This document shows, piece by piece, positions 62,923 through 64,000 of a stretch of DNA of 64,000 bases. The notes under the pieces are model-generated. The model was not told the origin of the DNA. It did not search any database and saw nothing but the letters and a program-made list of their open reading frames with translations. Numbering within the stretch: position 1 is the first letter of the stretch; each line of letters starts with the position of its first letter. This DNA comes from Bacillus sp. sid0103 (GTDB lineage Bacteria > Bacillota > Bacilli > Bacillales_B > DSM-18226): assembly GCF_019219025.1 (NCBI RefSeq), contig NZ_JAHUWN010000016.1, forward strand, positions 62,001 through 126,000, written 5' to 3'. The position numbers and the translations under genes are program-made.

Positions 62923-64000
62923 TTAATGTTTGCTTCCTACTGCCTGCTTAAATTCATTTTTCATTTTTTCCAATGCATCTTTATTGGTTATTAAATCAAA
63001 GCCAGTTAGGGCAAGAGCCAAAGCTCCCTTTGAAAGTATCTGGTGAGAGTTATCAGTGATTGTTAAATCTGCAAATTCCCTAGTATGAGCAATAAGTCCA
63101 GGCGAATCAAGACCAATGTAAGGATGGATAGCCGGGACAACATGGCTTACGTTCCCCATATCAATTGAACCATATGAATTCTTCGCTTTGTGAACTTGTT
63201 TAACACCTGTACTTAAGAGATTTGCAGTAAATAATTGGGACAGCGTTTGATTGGTTACCATATTATCATAGCTTAATTCATAATTTTCAATATGAACTTC
63301 TGCACCAGTCATCGAAGATGCCCCTTTTGCAATACTGATTACCTTTTGAACAACCTCATTTAAATAGCTTCGGTCTTTGGCTCGAACATAAAACTGAGCA
63401 ACAGCTTTATCAGGGACAATATTGGCTGCCACTCCGCCTTCTTTAATGATCCCATGGATTCTAACATCAGAAGTCACATGTTGACGAAGGGCATTGATCC
63501 CATTAAATAATTGGATTACAGCATCGAGTGCATTAATACCCTTCTCTGGAGAAGCTGCCGCATGACTGGTTCTGCCTCTGAAGTCAAATTGAATCGCATC
63601 CATTGCTAAAGATTCACCACTCTCATAGGACTCATCTCCGGGATGTAAGATCATTGCTACATCTATATCATCAAACATACCTTGTTCTGACATCGGCACT
63701 TTGGCACCGTTAGTTTCTTCGGCAGGTGTTCCTAAGACAACTACACGGCCGCCAATTTCATCCACTACTTTACTTAAGGTCACACCAGCCCCTGCACTCA
63801 TCGTTCCGATCATATTATGGCCGCACCCATGCCCAACCTCTGGTAATGCATCGTATTCGGATAAGTAAGCAATCGTTGGTCCAACCTTCTTGCTGTCATA
63901 TACGGCTTTAAATGATGTTGCTCGGCCAACGATTCCCTTCTCCACTACAAAATTATGTTCTTCAAGGAACTCTATTAATCGTTTACAAGATTCATATTCT
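62923..64000 (-). CDS. M20 family amidohydrolase (5' end cut by window)
   Basis: Zinc-dependent hydrolase of the AbgB/HipO-like group. The frame continues past the window: the codons before the GTG at 63945 read EYESCKRLIEFLEEHNFVVE, so that GTG is not the start. About 359 residues are visible. Metal ligands: GHGCGHNMIGT, Glu in GTPAEETNGAK and the final His near VVPAIHPYIG; the dimerisation part has GRTSHAAASPEKGINALDAV. Substrate (an N-acyl amino acid or aminobenzoyl-glutamate in relatives) is unknown. It is upstream of artP on the same strand but behind its own terminator. Confidence 0.87.
   Translation of the reverse strand, partial: EYESCKRLIEFLEEHNFVVEKGIVGRATSFKAVYDSKKVGPTIAYLSEYDALPEVGHGCGHNMIGTMSAGAGVTLSKVVDEIGGRVVVLGTPAEETNGAKVPMSEQGMFDDIDVAMILHPGDESYESGESLAMDAIQFDFRGRTSHAAASPEKGINALDAVIQLFNGINALRQHVTSDVRIHGIIKEGGVAANIVPDKAVAQFYVRAKDRSYLNEVVQKVISIAKGASSMTGAEVHIENYELSYDNMVTNQTLSQLFTANLLSTGVKQVHKAKNSYGSIDMGNVSHVVPAIHPYIGLDSPGLIAHTREFADLTITDNSHQILSKGALALALTGFDLITNKDALEKMKNEFKQAVGSKH

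Overview
This is a stretch of chromosome from an endospore-forming member of the Bacillaceae. The DNA is AT-rich, most genes lie on the minus strand, and the gene order follows the Bacillus subtilis ribU-sigX-res-spmAB-dacB-scpBA-lysA-spoVA-sigF-dacF-deoB-xerD-fur-spoIIM-nudF-yqk-yqj-artPQM region. A Bacillus, Neobacillus or Mesobacillus-like host is an inference; nothing here fixes the genus. I see no tRNA, rRNA, CRISPR array, transposase, integrase or phage gene.

Layout. 1-1.0 kb: 3' part of the riboflavin transporter gene ribU behind an FMN riboswitch. 1.0-3.8 kb: an M23/LysM envelope peptidase and the ECF sigma factor pair sigX-rsiX with an autoregulatory promoter. 4.0-10.9 kb: resDE redox signalling, resABC cytochrome c maturation and rluB. 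11.1-17.2 kb: sporulation genes spmA-spmB-dacB, an inserted sodF-like dismutase, ypuI, an unrecognised gene, and the condensin partners scpA-scpB. 17.3-19.9 kb: small genes, ypuF, an isolated ribT, and ypuA. 20.1-27.8 kb: lysA, a reduced spoVA operon (AA, AB, AEa, AF only), the spoIIAA-spoIIAB-sigF operon and dacF. 27.9-33.2 kb: nucleoside salvage (pdp, punA, deoB), xerD, yqzK and fur. 33.3-37.4 kb: spoIIM, endonuclease Q, nudF, mciZ, yqkF and yqkE. 37.5-41.7 kb: an inserted ketone-body / leucine-end cluster (scoA, scoB, thiolase, HMG-CoA lyase) bracketed by inverted copies of a short repeat. 41.8-48.7 kb: yqkD, yqkB, a frameshifted CDGSH gene, the SOS polymerase cassette yqjX-polYB with divergent yqzH, yqjQ, yqjP, and proI under a T-box. 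48.7-64 kb: a membrane glycosyltransferase, namA, rnz, zwf, polYA, a PepT-like peptidase, the propionyl/methylmalonyl-CoA genes, prli42, an L,D-transpeptidase, yqjA, the artPQM arginine transporter and the start of an M20 amidohydrolase gene.

Regulatory sites readable in the sequence: FMN riboswitch, proline T-box, SigX-type promoter, another ECF-type promoter before ypuA, SigH promoter before spoIIAA, SigF promoter before dacF, SigE promoters before dacB, spoIIM and mciZ, a perfect cre site before deoB, a PerR box before fur, two LexA boxes between polYB and yqzH, and an ARG box before artP.

The least explained material is two families of short intergenic repeats. Family A is about 180 bp with imperfect terminal inverted repeats. 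It also occurs as short copies lacking a central segment of about 102-107 bp, and that segment is flanked in the long copies by 8-bp direct repeats, so the element looks like one mobile unit nested in another. Family B is about 118 bp, an imperfect palindrome, also with internally deleted derivatives. I found no convincing new multi-gene defence or metabolic system; the repeats, the reduced spoVA operon, the broken CDGSH gene and a few unrecognised small genes are the best leads.
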